This document shows, piece by piece, positions 23,657 to 33,462 of a stretch of 64,000 bases of DNA (position 1 is its first letter; each line of letters opens with the position of its first letter). The stretch is from an uncultured Kangiella sp. (GTDB taxonomy: Bacteria > Pseudomonadota > Gammaproteobacteria > Enterobacterales > Kangiellaceae): the NCBI GenBank assembly GCA_947503345.1, contig CANNCW010000001.1, positions 310,001 to 374,000 of the forward strand. The letters are read 5' to 3'. A model generated the notes under the pieces. It saw nothing but the letters and a program-made list of their open reading frames with translations, was not told the DNA's origin and searched no databases. The position numbers and the translations under genes were made by a program.

Positions 23657-25443
23657 AAACTCTCTTCGGCTAAACTCATTATGGACTTTGCACCAGCGAT
23701 AAGCTTTTGATAGTGGCTTTCTATTTCTGGGAGGGTTCTTTGGAAGAAGAACTCTCCTGTGATTATTTTGTTCTGGTAGAAGCTTTTATCTGACTCTTCA
23801 GCAGCCAATTTTTCGTTAGCTATTTTAACCAATTGCGCCCAAGTAAAGGCCATTGAAGTTAGCGCTATGATGTATAAATAATCATAAGCGGCTGCACCTA
23901 ATTCGTTAGGATCTTTCATGCCTTTTTCTGCTAAGAATTCACTGGCTTTTTGGGTAACGCCTAAACAGCGTGTTAACTGCTCTATAAAGGATGACAGAGC
24001 CTCATCCTCTTTGTTTTCTGCAATAAACAGGCCAATCTCAGCTAGATAAGTTTTTAACAAGCGGCCGTTATCGATCATCAACTTTCGTCCAACCAAATCC
24101 ATAGCTTGGATACCATTGGCACCTTCATAAATTTGCGCGATTCGGGCATCGCGGACAAACTGTTCCATGCCCCATTCTTGGATGTAACCATGCCCACCAA
24201 ACACCTGGAGTGCATCATTGCAGTTAATTGTACCCATGTCTGTGAAATAAGCTTTTAATACTGGCGTCAATAGCGCAACGACATCATCACACTGTTGTCG
24301 AACAGCTTCATCTGGATGCAACTCAGATAGATCAATTTTGTTTGTTACATACATTCCCAAAGCTCGAGCACCTTCATTGAAGGCTCTTATTTTCATAAGC
24401 ATTCGACGCACATCAGGGTGCACAATAATGGGATCGGCCTTGGCGTCGGGTCGTGCTGCACCTGTTAAAGCTCGGCCCTGCAAACGGTCTTTGGCATATT
24501 CCACCGCATTTTGATAGGCCACTTCCGACAATGCCGTACCTTGTAGCGCAACGTCCATTCGGGCGACATTCATCATAACGAACATAGCGCGCATACCTTT
24601 ATGCAAATCACCAACCAAATAACCCTTTGCTTGGTCATAGTTCATCACACAAGTGGAATTTCCATGAATACCCATTTTATGTTCTAGCGAACCACAAGAC
24701 ACACCATTTCGCTCACCAAGATTTCCATCGTCATCAACCATTATTTTTGGCACTAAGAATAATGACACGCCTTTAATGCCTTCTGGTCCACCTGGAACTT
24801 TGGCTAAAACTAAGTGGATAATGTTTTCTGCCATGTCATGCTCACCAGCAGAAATAAAAATCTTTGTTCCTGAAACCGCATAACTTCCATCCTCAAATGG
24901 TTCAGCCTTAGTGGTCATCAAGCCTAAATCAGTACCGCAATGCGGCTCTGTAAGGTTCATGGTTCCAGTCCATTCGCCACTTATCATTTTCGCTAAAAAC
25001 TTATCTTTTAGTTCTTGCGAAGCACTCTTTTCTATTGCTGCTGCAGCGCCATGGGTTAAGCCCGGATACATAGAAAAGGCGCCATTAGACGAAATAGCCA
25101 TTTCGCTTAGGGCAAAACCGATGCTCTTAGGTAACTCCTGCCCACCAAACTCTTCTGGCGCGGTCAAAGTCGCCCAGCCCATTTCAATGTATTGCTGATA
25201 AGCTTCTTTGAAACCCGTGGGGGTGGTCACCTCACCATTTTCCAGCCTACAGCCTTCTTGATCGCCCACTTGGTTTAATGGCTGCAATACCTGCGACATA
25301 AATTTGCCACCCTCTTCCAAAATTGAATCGATCAAATCCATGGAAGCATTTTCAAAGCCACCCAACTCGGCATATTGCTCAATATCTAAAAACTCATTAA
25401 ACAAAAATGATAATTCTTTGACAGGCGGATTATAGATAGGCAT
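23653..25443 (-). CDS. acyl-CoA dehydrogenase
   Basis: A 596-residue FAD flavoenzyme that introduces the alpha,beta double bond in acyl-CoA. The acyl-CoA dehydrogenase signatures are present: FAD-binding MNLTEPHCGTDLG, SGTKIFISAGEHD, and the C-terminal QVFGGHGYIQEWGMEQFVRDARIAQIYEGANGIQAMDLVGRK with the catalytic Glu in YEGANG. The extended N- and C-termini match the long subfamily that includes DmdC and AcdA-type enzymes, so the substrate could be a fatty acyl-CoA or 3-methylmercaptopropionyl-CoA. It diverges from fabV. Confidence 0.88.
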   Translation of the reverse strand: MPIYNPPVKELSFLFNEFLDIEQYAELGGFENASMDLIDSILEEGGKFMSQVLQPLNQVGDQEGCRLENGEVTTPTGFKEAYQQYIEMGWATLTAPEEFGGQELPKSIGFALSEMAISSNGAFSMYPGLTHGAAAAIEKSASQELKDKFLAKMISGEWTGTMNLTEPHCGTDLGLMTTKAEPFEDGSYAVSGTKIFISAGEHDMAENIIHLVLAKVPGGPEGIKGVSLFLVPKIMVDDDGNLGERNGVSCGSLEHKMGIHGNSTCVMNYDQAKGYLVGDLHKGMRAMFVMMNVARMDVALQGTALSEVAYQNAVEYAKDRLQGRALTGAARPDAKADPIIVHPDVRRMLMKIRAFNEGARALGMYVTNKIDLSELHPDEAVRQQCDDVVALLTPVLKAYFTDMGTINCNDALQVFGGHGYIQEWGMEQFVRDARIAQIYEGANGIQAMDLVGRKLMIDNGRLLKTYLAEIGLFIAENKEDEALSSFIEQLTRCLGVTQKASEFLAEKGMKDPNELGAAAYDYLYIIALTSMAFTWAQLVKIANEKLAAEESDKSFYQNKIITGEFFFQRTLPEIESHYQKLIAGAKSIMSLAEESF

Positions 25444-25609
25444 TACATAGTCTCCATACTGGAAATCAATATCTGGTCATACCAGCATCTTATACCTATC
25501 TAATTGAGTTGGTCAAATGACAATTCACACTTTGGTAGTACCTCTTTCAAGCTAAAAAAAGGTACAATGGCGCCCATTAAAATTATGATCCCTAAGTTTG
25601 GAGATTTTC

Positions 25610-26791
25610 ATGGTTATTAAACCTAAAGTTCGTGGTTTCATTTGTACGGCTTCGCACCCAAAAGGTTGTGTTGCTCATGTGCAAGAACAAATTGATTACA
25701 TCAAACAACAAATTACAGAAGTTCCAACTGATGCGCCGAAAAATGTCTTAGTTATTGGTTCTTCTACAGGTTACGGTCTAGCCTCACGCCTAGTGTCAGC
25801 TTTTGGCTATGGCGCTAAAACTTTGGGCTTGTTCTTCGAAAAAGAAGCATCAGAACGTAAAACAGCAACTGCGGGCTGGTATAACAATCGCGGTTTTGAA
25901 ATCGCTGCAGACAAAGCGGGCTTATGGCACAAAAGTATCAATGGCGACGCTTTCTCACACCAAGCAAAAACTGATGCCATTAAGATTATCCAAGAGGAAA
26001 TGGGTAAAATCGATATGGTGGTTTATTCACTAGCATCTCCACGTCGTCAAGACCCTGACTCAGGTGAGATTTATAAATCAGTGTTAAAGCCTATCGGTGA
26101 AGCGGTAACAGAGAAAAGCTTGAACACCGATAAAGGTGAAGTTCACGAAGTTTCAATCGATCCAGCAACCGATGAGGATATCGCTAACACCATTAAAGTT
26201 ATGGGTGGCGAAGATTGGGAACTATGGATGAATGCTTTGGACGAAGCCGGCGTTTTAGCTGAAGGCGTTAGAACTGTTGCTTATACCTATATCGGTAAAA
26301 AGCTAACTTGGCCAATCTACGGTCATGCAACCATTGGTAAAGCCAAAGAAGACTTGGATCGCGCTTCACACACCATTCATGCAAATTTACAAGATAAATA
26401 CAATGGCACAGCTAATGTTGCAGTTTTAAAAGCGGTTGTAACCCAAGCAAGCTCAGCAATTCCAGTGATGCCTTTGTATATTTCGTTACTCTATAAAGTA
26501 ATGAAAGAAGTAGGCGTTCATGAAAACCCAGTCGAGCAAATCAAAGGCTTAATTCATGACCAAATGGTAAATGGTGAAGCTATTTATGACGAAACGCGAC
26601 GCTTCAGGTTGGATTTAAAAGAATTAGATGACTCAATTCAGGGCAAAGTTGAAGCTTTATGGGACAAAGCTAATACTGACAACATTTCTGAAATTTCAGA
26701 TTTCTCAGGCTACAAACATGAATTCTTCAAATTATTCGGATTTGAAGTTGATGGCGTGGATTATGAGGAAGATTTAGACCCCCGCATTTAA
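25610..26791 (+). CDS. fabV: trans-2-enoyl-ACP/CoA reductase FabV
   Basis: FabV reduces enoyl-ACP with NADH in the last step of fatty-acid elongation; it is a triclosan-insensitive isozyme of FabI. ATG 25610 gives MVIKPKVRGFICT, the family N-terminus, with GGAG 8 nt upstream; an upstream start at 25598 is not needed. Visible are the nucleotide-binding GSSTGYGLASR, VYSLASPRR and the active-site Tyr-x8-Lys in YGHATIGKAK. Length 393 aa is typical. Confidence 0.95.
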   Translation: MVIKPKVRGFICTASHPKGCVAHVQEQIDYIKQQITEVPTDAPKNVLVIGSSTGYGLASRLVSAFGYGAKTLGLFFEKEASERKTATAGWYNNRGFEIAADKAGLWHKSINGDAFSHQAKTDAIKIIQEEMGKIDMVVYSLASPRRQDPDSGEIYKSVLKPIGEAVTEKSLNTDKGEVHEVSIDPATDEDIANTIKVMGGEDWELWMNALDEAGVLAEGVRTVAYTYIGKKLTWPIYGHATIGKAKEDLDRASHTIHANLQDKYNGTANVAVLKAVVTQASSAIPVMPLYISLLYKVMKEVGVHENPVEQIKGLIHDQMVNGEAIYDETRRFRLDLKELDDSIQGKVEALWDKANTDNISEISDFSGYKHEFFKLFGFEVDGVDYEEDLDPRI

Positions 26792-26800
26792 CGGTAAATA

Positions 26801-26827
26801 AAAAAGGCGCTTTGAGCGCCTTTTTTA
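26801..26827 (+). terminator. bidirectional terminator after fabV
   Basis: AAAAAGGCGC (26801-26810) pairs with GCGCCTTTTT (26816-26825) around TTTGA. A run on the left and T run on the right allow use from both strands, serving fabV and the convergent lipoprotein gene. Confidence 0.9.
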
Positions 26828-27364
26828 TTTATTGGTTTTAGTATAAAGAACGATATCTTCAATCACTCTATTTAGCACCTTATTATCTGCTCCCCATCCA
26901 GACCATGCGCTCGCATCAGCATAAAACTCAGGATTTGAAATTACTTGACCAGAGTTAGTATTAGTATAAGTAACGTCCATCAAAACAGCACTGCCACCGG
27001 CCATTGCTCCAGCAAAAATTCTTGCTGCAGTATTTACGAATTTAATTTCTTTTATTCTTGGCTCAATAACCAAAGTTTTAACATCTGAGTTAGCGTCTAT
27101 ATCACCTGTAACGAAATCAACATCAGAAAAAACCATTGCTAATTGAGTTTGCATGTAATTATCCATCTTTTTCATTGCAGATTGATTTGGACCAGATTCC
27201 GCAAATTTAGGATTAATAGTCATTGGTTTTAAAACAACTCGTTCAAAGGTAGAAAATCTTTCTAATGCTGGTTGCGGGGCAGCTTTTGGTTTAGTTAATC
27301 TAGTCGCACAAGAAGTTAAGGCAAGGATAGCCGTTAAAAGTAGTACATTTCGTAAAATAGTCAT
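26825..27364 (-). CDS. putative outer-membrane lipoprotein (DUF3313/DUF4410-like)
   Basis: The second of two adjacent ATG codons (27364) is better spaced from the GGGAG upstream. The 179-residue protein has a lipoprotein signal ending LTSC, then a proline/lysine linker and a domain with alternating strands and helices (VDFVTGDIDANSDVKTLVIEPRI, GAMAGGSAVLMDVTYTN). The pattern resembles DUF3313/DUF4410 lipoproteins, but this is a weak assignment. Function unknown. Confidence 0.6.
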   Translation of the reverse strand: MTILRNVLLLTAILALTSCATRLTKPKAAPQPALERFSTFERVVLKPMTINPKFAESGPNQSAMKKMDNYMQTQLAMVFSDVDFVTGDIDANSDVKTLVIEPRIKEIKFVNTAARIFAGAMAGGSAVLMDVTYTNTNSGQVISNPEFYADASAWSGWGADNKVLNRVIEDIVLYTKTNK

Positions 27365-27482
27365 CATGACTCCCTATATTATAATAAAAATTTGTTCGCT
27401 TTTTTTACATCTAACAATAAACATAAAAAAAGTTTTGGTATTAAAAAATAAAGTGCCTGAAAAATCAAGCGCTTAAGTGTTC

Positions 27483-27498
27483 TGGCACACTTTATGCT
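27483..27498 (+). promoter_or_regulatory. sigma-54-like promoter of a candidate small RNA
   Basis: TGGCAC, five bases, then ATGCT: the GG (-24) and GC (-12) elements are exactly 10 nt apart and only one base of the TTGC element differs. The start site would be near 27509. No sigma-70 -35 hexamer fits here as well. Confidence 0.5.
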
Positions 27499-27508
27499 TA
27501 TATATAAA

Positions 27509-27618
27509 TGTGAGCATAGGTATGTGCTCATTTATCTGGTTAATGGAGTACAACTACCCCGTACAAGATTAACCTCAATGCGCAAGCCATTAGCCCATCA
27601 ACATGATGGGCTTTTTTT
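27509..27618 (+). ncRNA. candidate small regulatory RNA with intrinsic terminator
   Basis: Between a minus-strand lipoprotein gene and a minus-strand LON-domain gene, the plus strand holds three hairpins in a row: TGAGCA/TGCTCA (27511-27530), GGTTAAT-GTAC/GTAC-ATTAACC (27538-27574) with a C-rich 9-nt loop AACTACCCC, and the terminator AGCCCATCA/TGATGGGCT (27592-27612) with seven T residues. The T tail is only on the plus strand, so it cannot serve the neighbouring genes. A sigma-54-like promoter lies directly upstream. A 16-codon ORF at 27522 lacks a ribosome site. Confidence 0.55.
27592..27618 (+). terminator. intrinsic terminator of the candidate small RNA
   Basis: A 9-bp perfect stem, ACA loop and seven T residues. 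Read from the other strand there is no T tract, so it belongs to a rightward transcript although no coding gene precedes it. Confidence 0.85.
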
Positions 27619-27619
27619 C

Positions 27620-28210
27620 TTATCGAAGCCAACTAATCATTTGAAATAAAATTGCTTGTTGCAATTCTAAACAATTGGCTTCTAATAAAGCCTGCTTCTG
27701 GCGCTCAGAAATGGGTAAGTATTCCGTTAATCGCTGCATAACGAAACCTAATTCCGACCATTTATCTTGATCATCAATGATTTCAACTTGCGGGTGTTGA
27801 GATAAATCTATTAACAAGTCAACTAACTCATTTTGTTCATCGTCTAGTGATTGGAATTTATTATTTTGTAACCAAGAAACATTAGCGGAAAGTAATTTGG
27901 ATTCTAGCACTTCTAGATTATTGATTTTAAATCTTTGTAGACCTTGGCAACAGATATTTAATAAACCCGTATCCGCTTGGTCGAAATCTATAATTTCAAC
28001 ATAGGTTCCCTGCACAAAGGGGGTTGCTGGGGTGCCAACTTCATTACCTTTTTTTATTAAGCAAACACCAAAACCTTCGCCTTTTGCTAATTGTTCGGAG
28101 ATCATTTGCAGATAGCGTTGCTCAAATATTTGCAATCTGAGCAAGCTATCGGGAAATACCACTCGACTAAGTGGAAAGATTGGGATGACGCTGTTGCGAC
28201 TGAAATCCAT
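27620..28210 (-). CDS. LON substrate-binding domain protein
   Basis: A 196-residue protein formed only by the LON N-terminal (PUA-like) domain: IPIFPLSRVVFPDSLLRLQIFEQRYLQM, GFGVCLIKKGNEVG, then GTYVEIIDFDQ. There is no AAA or protease domain. Such stand-alone proteins are widespread in proteobacteria and their role is unclear. Its ATG follows the stop of the ABC permease gene with no spacer (TAAATG), so it is the third gene of the exporter operon. Confidence 0.85.
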   Translation of the reverse strand: MDFSRNSVIPIFPLSRVVFPDSLLRLQIFEQRYLQMISEQLAKGEGFGVCLIKKGNEVGTPATPFVQGTYVEIIDFDQADTGLLNICCQGLQRFKINNLEVLESKLLSANVSWLQNNKFQSLDDEQNELVDLLIDLSQHPQVEIIDDQDKWSELGFVMQRLTEYLPISERQKQALLEANCLELQQAILFQMISWLR

Positions 28211-29008
28211 TTACGAGCGTAAGCCTTTTCCTTTGTTTAACAGATATAAACAAATCGAAGCTAAGATCAAGATAAAGACCATGATTAAGCCAAATGCAAC
28301 ACCGATTGAAATATCTGATTTACCCAAGAACCCATAACGGAAGGCATTTACCATATAAATAATTGGGTTCGCTTTAGAAACCGTTTGCCAGAACTCTGGT
28401 AATAATTGGATAGAGTAAAAAACACCACCCAAGTAAGTTAATGGTGTTAACACAAAGGTTGGGATTATCGAAATATCATCAAATGATTTTGCAAACAGGG
28501 CATTTAAAAAACCAGCCATAGCGAATAGGACCGATGTTAATAATACAACGCTAATTAAAACTCCAATATTATAGATCTGAATATTATCAATGAAGAACAT
28601 CGAAACAATGGTCACGATACAACCAGTTAATAATCCTCGCAAAACACCACCGCCTACAAAGCCGGCTAGAATGATCCAGTTTGGCACAGGAGAAATCATC
28701 ATTTCTTCAATCGAGCGCTGATATTTAGCACTAAAGAAAGACGAAACCACGTTCGCATAGGAGTTGGTGATAACAGACATCATGATCAAGCCTGGCACAA
28801 TAAACTCCATATAGGGTAAACCATCCATAGTCCCAACACGCGAGCCAATAAGATTTCCGAAAATCACAAAATACAGACTCATGGTGATAGCTGGTGGCAA
28901 AATAGTTTGCACCCAAATACGAGTAAAGCGAGTCACTTCTTTGTTGATAATAGTTTTAAAGGCAACCCAGTTTGAGCCTTGAATGGGAGTCGTATTGATT
29001 TTATCCAT
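28211..29008 (-). CDS. ABC-2 type transporter permease (YadH-like)
   Basis: ATG 29008 (MDKINTTPIQG) is preferred to an upstream in-frame start because it gives an 8-nt overlap with the ATPase gene and the family length of about 265 aa. There are six membrane segments, with the ABC-2 motif LGGVFYSIQLLPEFWQ near residue 190. With the ATPase it forms an exporter of unknown substrate, related to YadGH and to drug or polysaccharide exporters. Confidence 0.88.
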   Translation of the reverse strand: MDKINTTPIQGSNWVAFKTIINKEVTRFTRIWVQTILPPAITMSLYFVIFGNLIGSRVGTMDGLPYMEFIVPGLIMMSVITNSYANVVSSFFSAKYQRSIEEMMISPVPNWIILAGFVGGGVLRGLLTGCIVTIVSMFFIDNIQIYNIGVLISVVLLTSVLFAMAGFLNALFAKSFDDISIIPTFVLTPLTYLGGVFYSIQLLPEFWQTVSKANPIIYMVNAFRYGFLGKSDISIGVAFGLIMVFILILASICLYLLNKGKGLRS

Positions 29009-29945
29009 TAGTTTTCTCCTCACTCGAATCAGAACCGCTTTCAACCATTCGAACAAATAACTCTTCCAAACGATTCGCTTTATTGCGCATACTTAAAACG
29101 TTAATACTTTGCTCAGAAAGAGCCGCAAAGATGCCATTCACCCCAACCCCTTTTTTAACATCAACTTCTAAGGTATTTTCATCGCGTTTACGCATTTCAT
29201 AACCTGTATTTGTTGGTAACGTTTCTGGCAAACCTTGAGTATCTAAAACAAAAGTTTCCATATCCAACTGGGCCAGCAAAGACTTCATATCGGTATTTTG
29301 AACAATCTCACCATGATTGATAATTGCAATATTACGACACAGACTTTCCGCTTCTTCTAAATAATGAGTAGTTAAGACAATGGTCGTGCCTTGCTCATTG
29401 AGGCGTTGCATGAAGTCCCACATGGAACGCCTAAGCTCAATGTCTACACCCGCGGTAGGCTCATCTAAAATCAGCAATTTCGGGCTGTGAATTAACCCAC
29501 GTGCAATCATCAAACGACGCTTCATGCCACCTGATAATTCACGGGAGGCATTGTTTCTCTTATCCCATAAACCTAATTCTTCAAGTAAAGGTTGTGCGCG
29601 TTTCTTGGCTTCTTTGCGGCCAATACCATAATAACCGGCTTGCTGTAAGACAATTTGTTCAACCCCTTCAAACATATTGAAGTTAAACTCTTGAGGCACT
29701 AAGCCTAAGTTTTGCTTCGCTTGAGTTAAATTGGTATCAATGTCATGTCCAAAGACGTTGACCTTTCCCTGTGTTTTATTCACCAAAGAACTAATAATAC
29801 CGATAGCTGTAGATTTCCCTGCACCATTGGGACCAAGCAATGCAAAGAAGTCACCTTTCTCAACTTCAAGGTCAATCCCTTTTAATGCTTGAGTGCCACT
29901 AGCATAGGTCTTATGTAAATTTGAAATGGATAATGCTTTTGTCAT
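29001..29945 (-). CDS. ABC transporter ATP-binding protein (YadG-like)
   Basis: A 314-residue ATPase with Walker A GPNGAGKST, Q loop VPQEF, signature LSGGMKRRL, Walker B LLILDEPTAGVD and the H-loop TTHYLEEAE. The C-terminal 80 residues are the DUF4162-type extension found in drug-export ATPases. It is the first gene of the exporter operon with the YadH-like permease and the LON-domain protein. Confidence 0.92.
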   Translation of the reverse strand: MTKALSISNLHKTYASGTQALKGIDLEVEKGDFFALLGPNGAGKSTAIGIISSLVNKTQGKVNVFGHDIDTNLTQAKQNLGLVPQEFNFNMFEGVEQIVLQQAGYYGIGRKEAKKRAQPLLEELGLWDKRNNASRELSGGMKRRLMIARGLIHSPKLLILDEPTAGVDIELRRSMWDFMQRLNEQGTTIVLTTHYLEEAESLCRNIAIINHGEIVQNTDMKSLLAQLDMETFVLDTQGLPETLPTNTGYEMRKRDENTLEVDVKKGVGVNGIFAALSEQSINVLSMRNKANRLEELFVRMVESGSDSSEEKTNG

Positions 29946-30037
29946 ATTTTTCTCAAAAGTTTTCTCTAAATTCTATTGTTCAGCTCTGCCAATAAGGCTA
30001 GATTGCCACGCTATGTTCACAATGACGAGCTATTAAA

Positions 30038-30655
30038 CTAGTTTCCTGAATAGCCCCAACGATGGCCTAACTTATGTTCTAAATCAAGATGGTCTAAAAT
30101 TCTTGCCACCATAAAATCAATCAAATCATCAATCGATTTAGGTTGATTATAAAAGCCTGGAGAGGCTGGCAATATGGTTGCACCAACTTCAGATAAACGC
30201 GTCATATTTTGCAGGTGAATGGTGTTATACGGCGTTTCTCTCGGCACTAATAACAACTGACCCCGCTCTTTTAAAACCACATCAGCGGCTCGTTCAATCA
30301 AATTATCCGAAGCACCATTTGCAATAGCGCTAAAAGTCCCTGTCGAGCAAGGACAGATAATCATTTGTTTAGGCGCACTCGAACCACTGGCCACTGGCGA
30401 CATCCAGTTATCATTTGAAAAAGCTTGGATAAAACCTTCTGGCAACTTGAGTTGTTCGGTTAACTCTTTTTCCACCACGCTTGGCGCTTTATTGACTTTA
30501 ATATCGCATTCCGTCGCCAAGACTACACGTGCCGCACTAGAAAGCATCAAGTAGCAGTGTTCATAATGCTCAGCTAACTGTTGCAACAAGCGCAAAGCAT
30601 ACGGAGCTCCTGACGCGCCAGTTATGGCAAGGGTTATCGCTTTACGTTTACTCAT
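30038..30655 (-). CDS. ubiX: flavin prenyltransferase UbiX
   Basis: UbiX joins dimethylallyl phosphate to FMN, making the prenylated flavin cofactor of UbiD decarboxylases in ubiquinone synthesis. The 205-residue flavoprotein shows [15 protein letters not shown], the phosphate-binding [44 protein letters not shown] core. Its ATG overlaps the stop of mpl by 8 nt, so both come from one mRNA. Confidence 0.95.
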   Translation of the reverse strand: MSKRKAITLAITGASGAPYALRLLQQLAEHYEHCYLMLSSAARVVLATECDIKVNKAPSVVEKELTEQLKLPEGFIQAFSNDNWMSPVASGSSAPKQMIICPCSTGTFSAIANGASDNLIERAADVVLKERGQLLLVPRETPYNTIHLQNMTRLSEVGATILPASPGFYNQPKSIDDLIDFMVARILDHLDLEHKLGHRWGYSGN

Positions 30656-32009
30656 GGCTTTCCCCTAATAAATCCAATAATTTTTGATGAATACCACCAA
30701 AGCCACCATTGGACATGACTAAAATTTTATCATCCGATTTTACCACGGATTTAACTTGAGTAAGTATGGAATCAATGTCTGGTAAAATCTGTAAATTATC
30801 CATCTTAGACTTTTCACTTTCAGGGAAGTCCCAATCGTACTCGGCGGGCTTGTGAATAATTACTTTATCTGCACCCTGTAATGATTCCAATAAAGTGTTT
30901 TGGTGGATACCTGAGCGCATAGTGGCTGAGCGCAAGTCGACAATGGCGATAATATCGCTTTTCCCAACCTTAGCTCGGAAACCTTTCAAGGTGGTTTCAA
31001 TCGCCGTTGGATGATGGGCAAAGTCATCATAAACTTCCACCCCACCAGCTTCGCCTTTTAGCTCCATTCGACGCTTCACATTTTGGAATTGGCTTAGCGC
31101 ATCACAACAATGTTTGGCTGGCACGCCTGCATGACGCGCCGCAGCAATCGCTGCAATGGCGTTATTGGCATTGTGCAGACCAATTAAACTCCAATCTACT
31201 TCGCTCTGCTTTTGACCATCAAAGAGAACTTCAAACTGACTTGCATCTTCCGAGTTCAACTTATAAGCCCAACCTTTTTGCGATTGAGTAAGCTCGGATT
31301 CTGACCATAAGCCTTGTTGAATAACGGCTTGTAAGTGCTTTTCGGTCTCAGGGTAAATCACCAAACCATTGCTAGGAATAATACGGATCAAATGATGAAA
31401 CTGTTTTTGGATAGCCGCCAAGTCTTCAAAAATATCCGCATGGTCAAACTCCAAATTATTCATAATTAAAGTGCGCGGACGGTAATGAACAAACTTAGAA
31501 CGCTTATCAAAAAAGGCTGTATCGTATTCGTCAGCTTCCACCACAAAAAATGGCGAATCGGTCAAACGTGCCGACAAACCAAAATTCTCAGGAATACCGC
31601 CAATCAAAAAACCTGGTTTAAGATTTGAGTACTCCAGGATCCACGCTAGCATACTGGCCGTGGTAGTTTTGCCATGAGTTCCCGCCGCAGCCAATACCCA
31701 CTTATCGTGTAGAATATTTTCACATAACCATTGTGGCCCTGAACGATAATTCAGTCCTTTCTCTAAAACATGCTCAACGGACGGATTACCACGCGACATA
31801 GCATTACCAATCACCACACAGTCAGTGTGCTCGGGAATATGCTTAGGATCGAAGCCTTGGAGCAGCTTAATGCCCTGCTCTTCGAGCTGAGTGCTCATGG
31901 GTGGGTAAACGTTTTGGTCACTACCGCTAACAGAAATACCCTTCTGCTTGGCTAAAAGCGCAATTCCGCCCATAAAGGTGCCACAGATCCCAAGAATATG
32001 AATGTGCAT
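30648..32009 (-). CDS. mpl: UDP-N-acetylmuramate:L-alanyl-gamma-D-glutamyl-meso-diaminopimelate ligase
   Basis: Mpl attaches recycled murein tripeptide to UDP-MurNAc, a cell-wall recycling step. ATG 32009 gives [15 protein letters not shown], as in the family; 14 codons upstream are not homologous. The Mur-ligase ATP site [36 protein letters not shown] and [11 protein letters not shown], and the C-terminal [14 protein letters not shown] are all typical. Length is 453 aa. Confidence 0.95.
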   Translation of the reverse strand: MHIHILGICGTFMGGIALLAKQKGISVSGSDQNVYPPMSTQLEEQGIKLLQGFDPKHIPEHTDCVVIGNAMSRGNPSVEHVLEKGLNYRSGPQWLCENILHDKWVLAAAGTHGKTTTASMLAWILEYSNLKPGFLIGGIPENFGLSARLTDSPFFVVEADEYDTAFFDKRSKFVHYRPRTLIMNNLEFDHADIFEDLAAIQKQFHHLIRIIPSNGLVIYPETEKHLQAVIQQGLWSESELTQSQKGWAYKLNSEDASQFEVLFDGQKQSEVDWSLIGLHNANNAIAAIAAARHAGVPAKHCCDALSQFQNVKRRMELKGEAGGVEVYDDFAHHPTAIETTLKGFRAKVGKSDIIAIVDLRSATMRSGIHQNTLLESLQGADKVIIHKPAEYDWDFPESEKSKMDNLQILPDIDSILTQVKSVVKSDDKILVMSNGGFGGIHQKLLDLLGESHE

Positions 32010-32155
32010 ATTTGTTGTTATTAAGTTTTGGTGAAATATGGCTTTAATCATAATCTAAGCAGAATTTTTCGTCATCTTTTCAAGCGAGAAAAGACGAAAT
32101 AATGTAGAATCGCCCTAGTTTTAGTGATTAACATCTAATCCAGAGGAATAGCTTC

Positions 32156-33421
32156 ATGGCTAAGAAAAAATACAACGCTTTTTATGCCCAATCAGGTGGC
32201 GTAACGGCAGTAATCAACGCAACTGCTTGTGGCGTTATCGAGACAGCAAAAAAATCTAAAAACATCAATAAAGTTTATGCGGGTCGCAATGGCATCATCG
32301 GTGCTCTAAGAGAAGAGCTGATAGATACCAGTAAAGAGAGCAAAAAAGACATTGCAGGTTTAAAACACACACCATCAGGTGCTTTTGGTTCTTGTCGTTA
32401 TAAATTAAAAAGCATTGAAGAGAACAAAGCTGAGTACGAGCGCCTAATCGAAGTATTCAAAGCCCACGATATTCGCTACTTCTTCTACAATGGTGGCGGA
32501 GATTCACAAGATACAGCGCATAAAGTATCTCAACTGAGTGAAACTATGGGTTATCCAATCACTTGTATTGGAATCCCGAAAACTGTTGATAACGACTTAC
32601 CTATCACGGATAACTGTCCAGGCTTTGGCTCTGTGGCAAAATACGTTGCCGTTTCGATCCGTGAAGCAGCCTTTGATGTTAAATCAATGGCAGAAAGCTC
32701 AACCAAAGTTTTTGTGATGGAAGTTATGGGACGTCACGCAGGTTGGATTGCCGCTGCAGGCGGTTTGGCTTGTGAAAAAGAAGGCGATGCTCCGCACATC
32801 ATTCTATTCCCGGAAATTGCTTTCAATAAAGAGAAATTCCTGAAGAAAGTAAACCGTACCGTTAAAAAATTTGGTTACTGCGCAATCGTGGTTTCTGAAG
32901 GCGCTGCTTATAAAGATGGTACCTTCTTAGCGGATGCAGGTTCGGTAGATGCCTTCGGACATAAACAGTTAGGCGGGGTTGCGCCAGTAGTCGCACAAAT
33001 GATCAAAGATGAATTGGGCTACAAATACCACTGGGCTGTTTCAGATTATTTGCAGCGTGCTGCGCGTCATATCGCATCAGCGACTGACGTTGACCAGGCT
33101 TACGCCATGGGCCAAGCAGCGGTTGAGTTTGCAGACGCAGGTAAAAACGCCGTTATGCCAACTATCGTTCGTAAAAACACTAAGAAATACTCATGGAAAG
33201 TTGGTGAAGCAAAACTTGCCGACGTTGCTAACGTAGAAAAAATGATGCCACGCAAATACATCACTCGCGATGGCTACGGCATCACCGAAGAATGTCGCGA
33301 GTATTTGCAACCACTTATTCAAGGTGAATCCTACCCGCCTTATAAAAACGGTTTACCGCAATATGTGGAACTTAAAAACGAATTAGTGAAGAAAAAACTT
33401 AAAAAGAAATTCAAAGTTTAA
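32156..33421 (+). CDS. pfp: pyrophosphate-dependent 6-phosphofructokinase
   Basis: Pfp phosphorylates fructose 6-phosphate reversibly with PPi in place of ATP. The 421-residue protein has GGGDSQD at 113-119 (an Asp-containing loop in the place of the ATP-type GGDGS), the catalytic PKTVDNDLP at 141-149 and MGRHAGWIAA. A good ribosome site AGAGGA precedes ATG 32156. Together with the HppA and Ppa genes nearby it points to a PPi-linked glycolysis. The choice of PPi over ATP is inferred from the loop. Confidence 0.85.
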   Translation: MAKKKYNAFYAQSGGVTAVINATACGVIETAKKSKNINKVYAGRNGIIGALREELIDTSKESKKDIAGLKHTPSGAFGSCRYKLKSIEENKAEYERLIEVFKAHDIRYFFYNGGGDSQDTAHKVSQLSETMGYPITCIGIPKTVDNDLPITDNCPGFGSVAKYVAVSIREAAFDVKSMAESSTKVFVMEVMGRHAGWIAAAGGLACEKEGDAPHIILFPEIAFNKEKFLKKVNRTVKKFGYCAIVVSEGAAYKDGTFLADAGSVDAFGHKQLGGVAPVVAQMIKDELGYKYHWAVSDYLQRAARHIASATDVDQAYAMGQAAVEFADAGKNAVMPTIVRKNTKKYSWKVGEAKLADVANVEKMMPRKYITRDGYGITEECREYLQPLIQGESYPPYKNGLPQYVELKNELVKKKLKKKFKV

Positions 33422-33426
33422 ATTAG

Positions 33427-33449
33427 AGGGCTCATTTGAGCCCTTTTTG
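33427..33449 (+). terminator. intrinsic terminator after pfp
   Basis: AGGGCTCA (33427-33434) pairs with TGAGCCCT (33437-33444), followed by T residues. It separates pfp from the hydrolase gene. Confidence 0.8.
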
Positions 33450-33462
33450 TTGGATAAGATTA

